Origin: Pyronema omphalodes
Taxonomy: Eukaryota; Ascomycota; Pezizomycetes; Pezizales; Pyronemataceae
Assembly: GCA_024516155.1 (NCBI GenBank)
Contig: JAJJXM010000052.1
Coordinates: forward strand, 420,116-484,115
Reading direction: 5' to 3'
Length of the DNA stretch: 64,000 bases
Shown one piece after another: positions 11,667-24,907 of the stretch (position 1 is its first letter; each line of letters opens with the position of its first letter). Below the pieces are notes generated by a model. It ran no database searches and was not told the DNA's origin. It saw only the letters and a list, made by a program, of their open reading frames with translations. Made by a program: the position numbers and the translations under genes.

Positions 11667-14600
11667 GGTCTTCTCCCTCAATATATTTGGCTTCTTGGTG
11701 GTTTCGTTTTAATATATCTTCATTGTTGGTGGATCGCTGGATTGGGCGTTTTTCGGATACCAGTACATACTTAGTTTACATCGATATTTTGGGCGTTATT
11801 ATCTTTTTCTTTGTTACAGGGCTGGAAAATGGCAGAATCTGTAAATGGCTGTCATATCGCACGATTAGATGTTTGTTAAATACAATTTAGAAATACATTT
11901 AAGAAAGTTTGCACTCTACCAAATTATTCCGATCTCAGACACCGGGCTCCCCCATGTTTCACGCCTTCAAACTACACGTCGAAGCCGCGGCGGCAAACAG
12001 AATGCATAAACACTGATATTGGTGTTCTAAAAGTTGTGGCGTAAAGTGGGCTCGGGCCGCTTCCAGGGGCTATCGTAGTTCGTGATGTCCACCCAGGGTA
12101 GGCGCTCGTCTTCTCTCCAGCGCAAGCGTATTTTTCTCCACATCGAGATAAACGACGGAGCGAGGATAGGGTTCGTGTTGATCATTATGGCTCGAGTGTT
12201 GAGACAGACAGTGCGCGTATGTACTCTTTGATTCTTCAACACGGGAAGCGAAAGCGAAAAGAATTTATGTAACAGAATTCTCGAAAAGGACGACATTTCA
12301 TGATTCATGCACAAAAATGTGGCTCGTCAACGGTGCAACGCCGCCGGGACCGAAATTCACCTTGCACAGGGGCCCGGACACACGTGTAACCATGTCTTTC
12401 CTTCAAACTCCCCGATACGCCTCCCTCGGCATGGCTTCTTCGGCGGAGGTTCCTGCTGTTGTTTAGAAAGTTGCGGCTTTCACGGTGGTCGGTGTTAACG
12501 TTAGTACTCGCACTCCGCCGTGCGCTAGCATTTTGAACTGCCCAGGCGATCCGATCGGACTCGATCGGCTGCACATGTTATCACCCGTTTAGCGCCATCC
12601 GTCATTTTCGAAATCTAATCCGAACCGAGTCTCATTGCGAAGCTGTCATTTAAATTCGGACTTTAATTCCGACCATGAGAAACAGTGATCCGCTCATGAA
12701 ATCCGATGGTGTTCATTTCACAGACACACGACTGTAAGGCAGCTGGCCAGGGGAATTCCAACCGGCTGTCAAGACTTCACTGTCACTGGTTCAGCCATTA
12801 ACCAGCCGCGGCCTGTCAGGAGTTCATAACCATGACACCAGCAGATATGACAATTGCATAGCATATTTATGATTCTCCCCTTCGGCTACGTTTAGAGTGA
12901 GGTCCTTTACAATTTCGGAGATTTTAAATGCACCACCAACTGGCAGCTCGCTTCGTCTTTCGGGTTTGTTGTATGGGCCGAGTGGCAATGTATGTTCGAG
13001 GCTTGAGCGTAACCATCGGACGGAGACAACCCGTATAGTAGCACAAGACAACTTATTCGTCACAGATGGAAACCGAAAGGAAGGTCAAAGCGGTTGGTTG
13101 TTTTGAGGCAACATCCAGATAGTGATGGGAGCCAATTGGAAGATCCGAATTCGCGCTCCCGTGCAACCGCCTGGTATGAACGAGAAATTAATTATTTTCG
13201 GAGAAGCTATCTGGAAGATTTGATGCACTAGGAATTCCAATTGATTGCTATCTCGGGCCGTCATCTAGGCAAATCCCAATTTAATGATCTGATATATTTA
13301 TGCAGATGCCTGATGGTTTATGCGATCCAGACTATTTACATCTATTAAGTACAGCTTACAAGGAATCATCAATAAACAACTCTAGGTTTACTACTAGAAT
13401 AGTAAATTTCCATTGGCGAGGCGGTGTGTTTTTTAGTCTAAAGTGTAGAAGTTCATCAACAGGAATCCATCGCTACATGGAACCCAGGAGGTGCTTTGGG
13501 CAACAGAGCATTGAACATCGAACAATCGAAGCAGCATACGATATCTGTAGGAAAGGGGCTTTTACACCGGATGAATAAATTTAGACTTGATCGGACCGTA
13601 TACCTAATATTTGACGAATCTCGTCTTGACGTCATGTCACGAGACCCGACGAAGCATCAAGAAATACGGAAAGGATCCTGTACCCGGAGGGTGCCATAAG
13701 TACGGTGTACCTCATGAAATTCAGTCATAGCAACAGAACCATGAGTATTCCAGAAGCTTTCTGAGAAGGGACGCGGGTTTAAAAATTCTGTAATAGTCAA
13801 TTGTGACCATAATCACCAAAAGACATTCGGTACTCCATGGAACGGATCTATCTTGGCATTTACAGTTCTTCCGCGGAACGAAAGCCTGACGCAGTGGGCG
13901 CCGGACATACCCTTGTACCCGAATTCATAGTATGTCCGATAAATATTTACTCGGAATATCTATCTCTGCACCTGTAGGAAGCCGTCAAAGCCAAGAAGTC
14001 CATCTTCCGCATGAATCCCGAGTACACGGTTCTCTGTATGTATGTACCCAATAATGATGCCTACAAGGATACCCATGTATGTCATACCATTGAAAACCGT
14101 TTTATGGATCAATGTGTATATATGGTGCATCATAGTGCACAAGTTTAGATCGGTTCCTGACGAGCTGACGGCTGTCATCGGAATGTCTCGGCAATGCATC
14201 ATGTGGCGTCACTCGATGGGTCTTGAATGCCGTTGTGAAAGATGGGCTAGAATAGAGGTCATTTACAGGAAAAAGTTCTCCACTAGGAATATATGGGCAC
14301 ATATATTTCAGGTTGTGTTAGGAAATAGCACTCTTGGACTTGATATATCAATAAAGAAGAGGGAACAGAGGCGAGGTGGGGCCGCACAGAGGCACCACGA
14401 GAATGGGCTTTGGTTTTCTTATGCTCTGCCTAGACTGTACGGTCTTTATAATTGAATAAATAAGGGAATAATGTATCAGAAGAATTTGAAGAAATAAAAT
14501 CAAATATGCCAAGCCAATACTCCGTAAACAAATATATAGCCTAGCATCACCCGATGACAGCTCTCTAGCAGAGGTGTGTATAAAAGAACTGACACGACAG

Positions 14601-16396
14601 CTTACAACACAACAGATTTAGCGAATATTATGAATAGTCATTTTAAACACATCATAAAACTATCCTAAGGGTGTCTTTGAGCTTTATACATCTCTTAAGA
14701 AAGATTAGAATGTGCCAAGTCCCAATATTGTTTGGCGCCGCAAGAAGCTCTTATAATGTGGAGCATAATGAGCTCTGTTAGATGTTTGTTAATAGCTGGA
14801 CATTGAAGTTACTTGACTGATTATCTATCGAAGAACAGTTGAAATGTACGAATTTCAGGAAGTTCAAAGTGTTGTCCTATGAGGTAGATCTATTGAATAA
14901 AACGTAATTTCATAGTTTGCTTCGCCCTCATCATGGAGATTTCATACATATTGAGCCATGTGTATAAATATTAACGGATATCTGAATGCCATACTTTCTC
15001 AGAATTAGTAAAACACGGAATCGTTCATTGGAGATAAATACGGCTGTCAAAACATGGACAATCACTCGATATATGGACTTTAATCCGACATTTTCACTGG
15101 GGGGTTGAGTTCAAATAGACCTTTGGGGCGTCGGTTATCTTACCATTAATTAAGAATAAATGTAGAATGCTCCAAAGATTCGTCTGGATAAATCCTATAT
15201 GCACAATGGATGATGGTGTGGACGTTATGAACATGGGCCGGCTGCCATAGTGATAATAGGCTATGCAATCATGGATGCCATACTCACTGCGAATACACCA
15301 CAGTATCCAGAAACTCCCTGCATTAAAATGTACTAAAACCTGTGGGCCCACTATACTTCCATATTTCAACAAACTCTTACGGCTTTTTACCGAGCCCTTC
15401 AAAAAGTCTGCCAGGTTGATCTTATGACACGTACCGAATCATCGGTTGTGACCGCAAACCCTCACGGAGTGGGGCCGAGTATCCACCAGGATCTGCATTA
15501 ACCCAAAAAACACCCAACAACTGCTTCACCAGGTTTATCTACGCATGCGCGTGGATGTCCACGTGGTGCTATTTTTGGCCCGGGATAGCCGTGAATCAAC
15601 TTCACTGGGATGAACACAGAAGCACTATGTGTTGTTGAGATAGATTGAATCATGTATTATTGGGAAGGTCAAGAATGATGGAATCATAGATTATAGAATT
15701 AAGATAATCAATGGAGATACAGATATTGAGACCATGTGAAATCGTCAAAGTTATAGAATACTTTGAGACATCTATCAATATTTTAAGACAGTGAGGATCC
15801 GTTATGTTGATACAGATGCAGATCCCTCATGACGACACTTCAATGGAGAATAACAAACCTTCGGTGCTAGCCTTAGCTCTTCCTCAAATATAGTGGAATA
15901 TCTCCAGCACTGTAAAGTGAACGCCGCGTCGCCTACGTCTGCAGCGCCACATCATGACACAGGAATTCCAGTGCCAAGTAACACAAGACATCTGCATATG
16001 CCAGGCCCTTGCTCACCACGGGTACAAACATAAGTTTATATTCACCCAACCTGGTAAAGAGCGACATGTATTACATTAACTTTTGGGGCTTATAAGCGAC
16101 TGCGCATGACTTCAATGTAACACAACATACGAAGTTGTGTTTGAGATATTTCAACACGACGTACTACACGGCGGCTCAGCCCCGCACTGACCAAGAAGAG
16201 TTACCTACAGATCTGGCTGCCTAAAATAAAAAACCAAAAACCAACTGACTACAAAAGCTAACGGAGAGCGCGTAATATTTCATCGCAACCATAACTTGTT
16301 ATATTCTTCACCCGATCCTCTGACTTTTTTATTCTTTTTTTCCCCGAGCTTTTTTTTATTCTGCCTTATTCGTCAGAAGAAAAGAGTTCTCCAATC
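11667..16396. other. Long gene-free region
   Basis: Nothing coding is recognisable in 4.7 kb. Frames up to 137 codons exist (for example 14042-14455) but lack motifs and overlap opposite-strand frames. The region is AT-rich. Pyrimidine-rich tracts at about 16325-16370 lie just upstream of the MARVEL gene and are probably part of its promoter. Confidence 0.45.
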
Positions 16397-17064
16397 ATGG
16401 GCTTCAATTTTATCCTGCCGCTGCGTGTTGTGCAAGGTGTTCTTGCACTTGCTGTTCTGATTTCCGCATCTGTTTTCGTATCTGCGGACAAAAATGGATC
16501 TGGAGAGGGTTCTTTTATGATTTTCAACGTAAGTCTATGCATTATTACATCGACTACTCACAGAAATATTTACTAATGAACAAACCTGTAGCCGATCTTC
16601 ACGTTTCTCGCCCTTGGATATCTCGTCGCTGCACCACTTTGGGTTCAAAGCATCCACAATGAATGGGCTGTGTTGGTTGTTGAAGCCGTGACTTGGGTTC
16701 TCTGGTATAAATCGCATGCTAAAATACTATCGTCCTTCTTTGCTGACATTCATTCAGGCTTGCCGGTTTCGCGGCTTTAGCAGCTGCTATTCCCGGTATG
16801 TACTGCGTAAATACAGGAGATCAGCTTTGCGCGGCATTGTCAGCTGGAAAAGCCGCAACTGCCCTGGGAGCGTTCGAGTGGTTGGCATTCTCCGGAAGCC
16901 TGGGGTTGACTATCCATGCTATCATTCAGTCTCGTCGAGGCGGTGCAGAGGAGGGGGATATGGAAGGGCAGAACATGGAAGAGCAACAGTATCCTCAGGT
17001 TGTTCCTATGCAAGAGCAGGTTCCTAGGCAACAGATGGGACCACAGCAGGTTTATCAACAGTAA
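16397..17064 (+). CDS. MARVEL-domain membrane protein
   Basis: This is a small four-helix protein of the MARVEL or Nce102-like type, found in plasma-membrane and secretory vesicle microdomains. Three exons (16397-16528, 16592-16704 and 16758-17064) join in frame to 183 residues. Helix 1 starts after LPLRVVQGVLALAVL, helix 2 lies in PIFTFLALGYLVAAPL, helix 3 in WAVLVVEAVTWVLWLAGFAALAAAIPG, and helix 4 in FEWLAFSGSLGLTIHAII. The cytoplasmic tail is rich in Gln, Met and Pro (QVPRQQMGPQQVYQQ). The basic arginine after helix 1 begins and the small-residue-rich helix 3 are typical of the family. The ATG is the first after a pyrimidine-rich leader. Confidence 0.85.
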
Positions 17065-17513
17065 TGATGCGATATACGAAGGATTTTTGTAAACCCAATG
17101 ATATTATTTGGTTAGTCCCGGAGGATTGTCGAAATTTGGCATTGTATGATTTATTAGCGAAGGAATGTATCAAATTCGAATTCACTGTTACAAAATCATT
17201 GAAGTTAATGATATTCATATCTTACTATAGCAGTTGATCATGTTAGGGCTCTTTCATATCTGGCTTGACAGATACGAGTAATCGCATGTGACTGGAATTG
17301 CATGTGACTAGTGCTAAGCGCCCCCAATGTGACTATGCAAATCTCCTACATCAATATTTTCATGCTATCTACACATCATTTTACCGTTGAAATCCAAATA
17401 GAAAACGAGAAAACGCCATACTCCGATTGAAAAACAAAGTAAAGGGTATAACCAAAGAAACAATAATATATAAAAAAATACAAAGCTGTGAAGTATTATA
17501 TCGTATGCACGGT

Positions 17514-19777
17514 CTACCGCCGAGTTGCAATAGCCGCCGAAGAATCAATACTCGGGGCTGAACTGATAGAGCTTGCGGTCTGAGGTGGGCTTGATGGACT
17601 CGACAGGCTCGAATTTGAACTCAATCGTGGGCTTGAGCTGATTTCATTCTTAATATCTGTCTGGTGTGAGTCTGTGTCATCTTAGAATGAGAGTCGATGC
17701 TTCAAATACCCTTCTCAGGATTCAAAAGGAGCTGAACATTCTCGCTCCGTCCACTATCTCTCTGATCTACGTTTTTTGTGCCGGTCATGGGCGATATTCG
17801 GAGATTTCCTGTATCCATGAACTGTTTCCATTCCACTTCCTTTGTCCTCCTCGATTCTTCCATACCAGAAACGTAAGTTTTTATTTCATGAATTTTCTCG
17901 CTCCAGTCCCTGACACCAGCTGATTCAAGGGCTTGAACTAAGATCTTGAGCTGCTTATCATGCCAGAGATCTTCTTCCAATAAATTTCCAACCCATTTAT
18001 CCAGACCTTTGTCTATCTTCAAGTTACATTCCTTCACACCCTGAGAGTTGTCCGAGTAACTAGCACCATTGTCGTCAAGTGATTGCGCGGCATTTATTAT
18101 TTGGCGATCTCGTTGTGCAATCTTGTTTTGTAAATCCTCAATAGCATTGCGATCATTTTGTCGAAGGTCCTTGCTTTCTTTCTCGGCTTGATAAAGTTGA
18201 TGCCGGGTTTCGTAATACTTTCTTTCAAACTCGATGGCTTTTCTTTCAAATTCTTGTAACTCGAGATTTCCTTGCTGTAAATCCATACCCCATGTCCGCA
18301 ACCGATCCCGTTCATCGAGTACCTTGGCGTGTTCAGAGAGTAGTTTTGCGTGTTCTTCCTGTAATCTATTGTGCGCCTCCTGCAATCTATTGTATGCCTC
18401 TGTTTTTTCGTTCAGTAGCCCCTCCATCTGAGTATAAAGCCCGGAGATTCCTTCTAAGCCACGCATGTGTTGTTGCATTGCGTTGTTAAAGTGGGCTTGA
18501 CGTTGTGCCGTATCAATATAGGGTGTAGCCGAAGAAGGAAACTGCGGTACAAGTGAAAATGTAGAAGATTGTGATCCTATAGGTACAGAATTATTTGTAC
18601 GAGACTGGGGTGGGTGATGCCCTTGAGGGGTTTCAGGAGCAGCGTGGGGCGAGGGCTGTCGTGAGTTGAGATGTTGGGCCGAGCCATGAATTTGGTTTAC
18701 TGATGACGGAGCAATTGTAGTACTGGGATGTTGGGAAGTACCGATTCTCTCCATCTGTGGAACGTGAATGTCTTTTGATGCCCCGGGTGTGGCATTGTTT
18801 GGACCCACCCATTCGGAACCTTGAAGAACTGACGGGGCTCCTCTTATGGAGATATTAGCAGCCGGTTGACTCTGAATTTGAGAAACTGAAGAAAGAGGAA
18901 ATTTTGGGCTGGCCGGAGCCTGACTTCGGAGATATTGTTGTGGTGGTGCATTGATTTGATCATCCCGGTGCTGTTGTTGTGGCTGTTGCTGTTGATGCGG
19001 ACGGATTGGGCGCAAAATGTGCTGAGAAGGAGGCTGATTTTCATGTTTTTCCTTCTTCACATTTGACTGAGCGGGTCTTGAAGCTGATGATTGTTCCCAT
19101 GCTGTACTCTCCTTCGATGGCGTATCAACCGCAAATGTGTGTTGTGCAGGAGGAGCGGACGCGGGGTTAGCGATATAATTGCCAAGTGAGCGCCGGCCAC
19201 GTTTAGCAGCCGGTGGAGTTTGGTCGGGATATTCTTGGTGAAAATATGCCTCATTAGCTTCGGACTGACGACTTCGTTTTAGGGCCCCTGTCGTATCACA
19301 AATCATTAGCAAAAACCAATTATCATACAATGCCGGCTCAGACTGAACCGAGTGACAGAGATGTGGGTCATGCAGTTCAAACTCACTTGAGATAGCTGTT
19401 ATGTCAATTTCTTTTCCGAAGCGATCCTGAAACCACTCCGCTAATTCCCGGTAGGTCTTTTGTGGATGAAGCTCCGAATGGCGACATAGCTCGGTTGACT
19501 CTTCGCCAATACGATCCCGGTATTTTGAACGTTTCTTGATTACCATAAACTCCAGGTCGGATGGCTGATCCAGACGACGTCGTCTCAACTCGATTTCCTT
19601 GTGGAAACGATTTTGAAACCATTCGAGATATTCTGTCTTTTCAAGTCCTGGATTGCTTCGTTGATAGGCATAAAACTCTTCTGTTTCCGGGCCGGTGGGG
19701 CCTAATGATGTCTCTGATGATTGAACCTCGTCTTGAGACGTCTTTGGTGGTGTATCTGGCACTGAACTCGTCGACAT
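17514..19777 (-). CDS. Coiled-coil protein with two N-terminal HTH-like repeats
   Basis: I do not recognise a named family. Exon 1 runs 19777-17710. A 50-bp intron (about 17660-17709, acceptor ACAG; a 38-bp version ending at 17672 also keeps frame) leads to exon 2 at about 17659-17514, giving 737 residues. Two related N-terminal modules are visible, EYLEWFQNRFHKEIE (about 49-63) and YRELAEWFQDRFGKEID (about 109-125). They resemble the helix-turn-helix DNA-binding units of CENP-B and pogo-like proteins. Next come a basic stretch (KRGRRS) and a long low-complexity region rich in Pro, Gln, Ser and His (about 200-430). A strong coiled coil follows at about 445-560, with repeated RLQEAHNRLQEEH. 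The added C-terminal exon is serine-rich. A nuclear scaffold or DNA-binding role is inference only. Confidence 0.75.
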
Positions 19778-20659
19778 GTTGTAAATGCTGTATCTTTGAA
19801 AACACTAGATGGGTAGAATAACCCCAGTAATATTTCTTTTTCAAATAATAGATTGATGAGGAATCAAATCTATTGTGTTGGGAGCGGGGTGGAGGAATGT
19901 GGAAGGAGGAGAGACGTGGAGGTACAGAATGTTTGTAATTAGTAGACGCCGGTCAAAATAAACAGAGATCAACGGCCGGGGAGAGTAGATAGCCTAAGTT
20001 TTGTGGCGGCTGAGGCGCAATGACAAGGTCAATTGGGATGGATGGAATGGTGATAATAGTATTGGATATTGATTACTCGGTGAGGCTGGGGGTATTGTAG
20101 TTGCAGAAGAATTTCGCTGGAGTTTCGTTCTTATTACTTTTGTTTTCCGTGACAGCTTCAAATGGCTTTTGAAAGCAAGAAAAGGGTGGCAAATGCAAAT
20201 GGGTTGGAAGAATGAAAAGAATGGGGGAATGAGAGAGGACTAGTTGGTCTTTGAGTGATGTTTAGTCCGTTCTGTCTGGTGGGGCAAATAGTGGAGTAAC
20301 ACGGACTTCCAGCGAATAATGTCTGTTGTCTCTCTGTCTTCTGTCTTCTGTCTCTTTTTTTTCTTCTCTCAGACTGGTGTTGTCTTGTCTTGTCTCGTCT
20401 GCTGTTGTCAAAAATTCTGTGGGGGGGGAAGAACGAATGGGCCAACAAGAACAGTGGCGGGCAAGTGTCTCGATAATCGAGCTCAATTCGACTCAGTCCG
20501 CTGCGCGCAAGGGGGTTGGGCAGATGTATATAAGTAGAAAGCAAGGATGACTCGTACTAAATTGGAGCTTGTAGTACTTCTATTAGACTAAATTGCGCGA
20601 TTGATACATCAATACCAAGCATTTATTATGATAGTAGACTGTTGTCATCGCCCCCTGTA

Positions 20660-20679
20660 CCCCCCCCCCCCCCCCCCCC
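20660..20679 (+). repeat. Poly-C homopolymer, 20 nt
   Basis: There are twenty consecutive C on the plus strand, an unusually long G/C homopolymer. Its length is prone to sequencing error and slippage. Confidence 0.85.
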
Positions 20680-20932
20680 TCGTCAAATCAGAGTACTTAC
20701 TTGCCTATATTTGTGTGCTCATGCAGATGGCAGTATCGACAGATAGACAAAATGGTCGATATATGATGACAGCTAACTCTACTTTATTTCTAGAGTTCCT
20801 TGATATAGATAAATTGCTAACCGAAGACAGGAGATAACACGATAATTGTGTTGCCGAGAGCCAGGGGAGGCAAGGTGAACAACGAGCTTGCGCGGGCAGA
20901 CCCGATTTTCAATATCCGGTACACGCTGAAAA

Positions 20933-20977
20933 AGTAAAAAAGGAAAAAAATAAAAAAAAAAATAAAAAAAACCCCCG
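20933..20977 (+). repeat. A-rich tract with TAAA units
   Basis: A run of A blocks is interrupted by single T or G and ends in a C run. A very similar tract occurs at 27512-27542. Such tails can mark the 3' end of LINE-like retroposons, but no coding remnant was found beside either one. Confidence 0.5.
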
Positions 20978-23900
20978 AACAAATATTCGGATTGTAAGGT
21001 AGTAGCCAAGAATGGGTTGATGCGGAATCTAATAATCACAATCAATGTAATAAATAATAATACAAAGTACCACAGCGGCTACAAGCCTGCACTGTACTCC
21101 GGTACAAGTTGTATAACAATGCCTGTTACTGGGGTCTACTGGCTAGATACGGATTAATTGACTGGCACACATGAATCTGATACTTTTTGATAACTATCAG
21201 TCCACGTGGGAGTACATTTTTCTCCCTGTTTCTGTCACCCTGTTTCTCCACATTAATGTCCCTTTCTGGCCTTTCGAATCGTCATCCCTGCCGTCTACCG
21301 GCTCAACGGCGGCTGGCCTCTGGCTGATTATTGCTATTGATGGCTAGGCGCTAGGGAGCGGGTACATATAATTCAAATCGCTTTTTCAAGGGCAACAGTG
21401 AGCTAGAGTTAACTAATCGTCTCAGCCATCTAGCTGCTTGTGGGCACACGAAGCAGCGGCGGACTTGACGGACATAGATGAGCAGATTAAAGAAGGAGAG
21501 GTTGAGGACATGGAATACTTATGGAGTACATATACATATATAGCCTCTGGCATGCATGTTGGGATGCTATTATTACACTATAATTGATAATTCAAATCAT
21601 TACAGCAAAAAGAGGGATTTCAAAGCTCTGAGAAGAGGGTGGTGGTGATGGGCCGCAACGATTTGGTAACACCAGATAGTAAAAACTGACTACATTTCTG
21701 CTGGCTGCGACGATTGTGGCGTAGAGGTTCCTTTCGGCTAACTGCTCACGTCGATGGTCGGCCGCCGTTCCCTCTTAATGCCGATCAGTACCGTTGAACT
21801 AGCAGGCGGTGGAGACCGGAAGTTGCCAGAAACAAACCACATGCAGCCGGCCTCCCCTTCGGTGTGTGACGTAAGCATTCCTACGCCGCGACCTACAGTG
21901 CAAAAAGAACCTCCAGCACGGTCATGATACGAAGTGAAAGACCAAATATTAGCCGCATGAGATGTTCCTCGGTGCTCGTTTGCCAGCTTCAAGTGCTACT
22001 GCAAGTCAACTGCTCTATAGATCAAACAATGCGGTATGCATCGGCGAGTTATCGGGGAATAGAAATAGGAAATGTAAGTCCGCATAAGCTATCCATAAAG
22101 CATCAGAAAGGCCCATTAATACAATCTGTCCTAAGCGCTTAAGGTAAATGTGACTGTTGAGTACATTGAACTAACAGAATAATAGCTTTTCCGTGACTGT
22201 CAGTATCGTCATCATAACTTTCGTACGAATGCGGTCAAAAGTTTTGCATAATTAGCTTGTCTGGATGCCGATACTTTATCAGTAAAACGTAAATGGTTAG
22301 TCAAAGTTGTATTGATGTCTTGAGATTGATAAGAACATGAGTCATCACAAACAGCTTGATAATATCTTGTAATATTAATAAAGCTCAATGTGATGGAGAG
22401 TTAGATTAAAGGGTCTTATAAATATCCATCTCTCAGTGATACTGGTATCAGAAAAATTGACACTTTATACATGACTGAAGATTCAAGTAATCCTATGTAC
22501 CAATCTCAGACCGAAAAACAGGTGCTGAAGGTCGGAATTCTACCCGATCAACAACCAGATATCTACCATGGTGATAAAGATTACAACCATCATGCGCAGC
22601 CAATTGACTTCTTCTCGAACAAGCGACCATGTTTATCCAGAGTTCCATAGCACTTTACCCGACGGAGTTTTCCGTCGGCTTCACCAGATTGAAATCAACC
22701 AGTTGATTCAACTTGCGTCTTTGCATAATAGAAGCCCCTTGATATGGAAATCCTAATCTCCATGATGCAAAATGAAACATCAGAAACATATATTTCCCCC
22801 GAAAAACGCCTGGTGTTTGTCGCCCAAAGCGTAATGTTAACGTGCAATAGAAATAGGTGTTCCCGGCGAGTTTGAGAGGGAGGGTTAGAACAAGCACAAC
22901 AACTAGTGTTCAAGCCCGAGCTAGCGTAACCTTTAACCAGTTTTTTGGTCACTGGCGGCGATTCAAGAGCCCCCGATGCTCTGGTTCACACTTAGCTAAG
23001 ACTTGGTTGTTATTGGTCATGGCTTCATGAATACGCTCGCGTGGACAAACAGATTGGTCTAGGACGATGCCGGACTCGGACTAAGTTAGTGAAACCACAT
23101 CCTGGAGGACCTATGATGAGGGGCGGATGGAAGCGAAATTCACGCTTTAGTGCGTAGGAATGTGGCAAATCCGAAGGGCCGTCCGGATATAGAGATAAGA
23201 TCGCAATTATTTATCATCCGCCAGAACAGCCAGCTTGGGGAGGTGGGCTCGTTGAAATATAAGTAATGGTGTACTATAGTAACAAGAACAGGCATATCAC
23301 TTGCATGGAATTGTTTGATTAATTTTATTCAATCTACAATTGAAACATCTGTAATAAAGTGATCGGAGTATGTAGTACAGATTTCACGTGAATGCATGGC
23401 GTGTCTCTGCCGTATTGCATTGACCATATTGAAGCGATGCAACCAACCGCGGTGCAGAAATAAATTTGCTATCCTAGAAGAAGCAGTTTTCAATCAAGTT
23501 TTTTGTCTCATGAATTATTGGAATCGAAAGAAACTCCACCATTCATCAGTGATAGCCCACAACTAAGGTTCAAAGCACGTGACACACAGGACCAAATATC
23601 ACGTGATAGTTAGGCAGAAATTAATTACTACGTGTGCTGCAGCTCAGTATATTTAAATCGTGCTAGATAAAAAGTTGTAAAAATATAGTTCAACTGACAT
23701 CATCTCCAGAAGAACCATGATAGCAGGTAACTAGACGCCTTGGGGAGCGGTACCATGCCAAGCTTAGGAAGCCGGGTAAATAATCAAGCTTCTGCCACAC
23801 AATTCTCAAACCTACTGCTCCTACTGCCGTGTGATTCTCGGGTCTCTCCGTTCTTCATACAAACGCGTTGAAAGGTTTTCGTACAGTAGCAAGAGATTAA

Positions 23901-24407
23901 TCACAGTCAACATTAGAATGTGTGCCAAGAACCGAATGAGACCGGGTGATTGGTTGCCCTATTTGCGAAAAGAGGGTCAAAGCTGTTATTTCTTGAGCTT
24001 GATTGCGGATATAATACATTCTATTCATAGTGGCTTATCATGTTTTCGGCATATGATTGTATCAGTGAACTTATATCAAGTTTTAAAATTCTTTAGATCG
24101 ATAGGCCGGAGAAAATACGCGACAAGATTTACAACAGGTAGTTTCTCAATTTCAGGATTCGACATCAAATGAAGATTTGTTTCTCATAGAAAACGTTGCA
24201 GTGAAATATCAATAGCGATAAGTGTTGGTGCGGCGTAATGAACTCCGAAAAACATAGACGGTAAGCGAAAACGGGCCATGACGGTACGTTATGAAGTCGT
24301 TTATTTTTGTTAAGAGAATAGAGGTGAATGCTGCAGAAGCTATTTCTAGTCCTGATTTAACCTATGGAACACAAAATCGTCATTTTCAGCAGCTGACGCT
24401 AACCTAA

Positions 24408-24907
24408 GGAGTTCAGGCCGACTTGATCATGCAGATGGAAACCCACCGGTCCTCGCTTGTGGAAGAGCAGCGTCGTCTTCAATGGACCGGACTGAATTAG
24501 AGGAGCACTGTAAAAGAAGTTAAAGCCTACGAGCGTCAATTTATGGATTACCCGCTTAACACTGGACGGAATTATCATCCGTTACAAAAAGTTAATTACG
24601 CCGAAGCTGAAGCGGTCACTACATAGCATGCATACTTCCAAGCTTATGAATCGCCATTTTTCTTCTGGTACGCAGCTAAATGGGTAGCTCTCAGCTTGGG
24701 CCTTGTTGTTACTCTATTTTGCGCACCGCAGTATCACATACATATTTCCGCATTAGGGTCAGGATTTATGTGGCTACCTCCAGGACAGTTTGGCATGGCA
24801 TATTTATTATTCATCAACGTCAAGGTATGTGTTAATTCTCCATGCTGACTGAATAGAGACTAAAATCGAGTCTTCACCAAATGCTGGATACGGATCAGGA
24901 AATATAA
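24408..24907 (+). pseudogene. Probable degenerate membrane-protein gene
   Basis: One plus-strand frame stays protein-like for 139 codons but is broken by two in-frame TAG codons at 24498 and 24624. Both are one C-to-T change from CAG (the CpA to TpA change favoured by RIP). It encodes a hydrophilic part (METHRSSLVEEQRRLQW, then KAYERQFMDYPLNTGRN) and then a hydrophobic segment (FFFWYAAKWVALSLGLVVTL). At 24825 there is a GTATGT donor; a branch-like CTGAC and a TAG acceptor at 24856 lead to 16 more codons and a TAA at 24905. That intron would be only 32 bp, which is suspiciously short. The family is not recognised, and chance is not excluded. Confidence 0.35.

Noticed and set aside
14042..14455. 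A 137-codon plus-strand frame in the gene-free region
   Set aside because: Its composition is not convincing, there is an overlapping antisense frame, and no domain is recognisable.
18097..19170. Several short frames inside the coiled-coil gene
   Set aside because: These are other-frame shadows over low-complexity codons, with no motif of their own.
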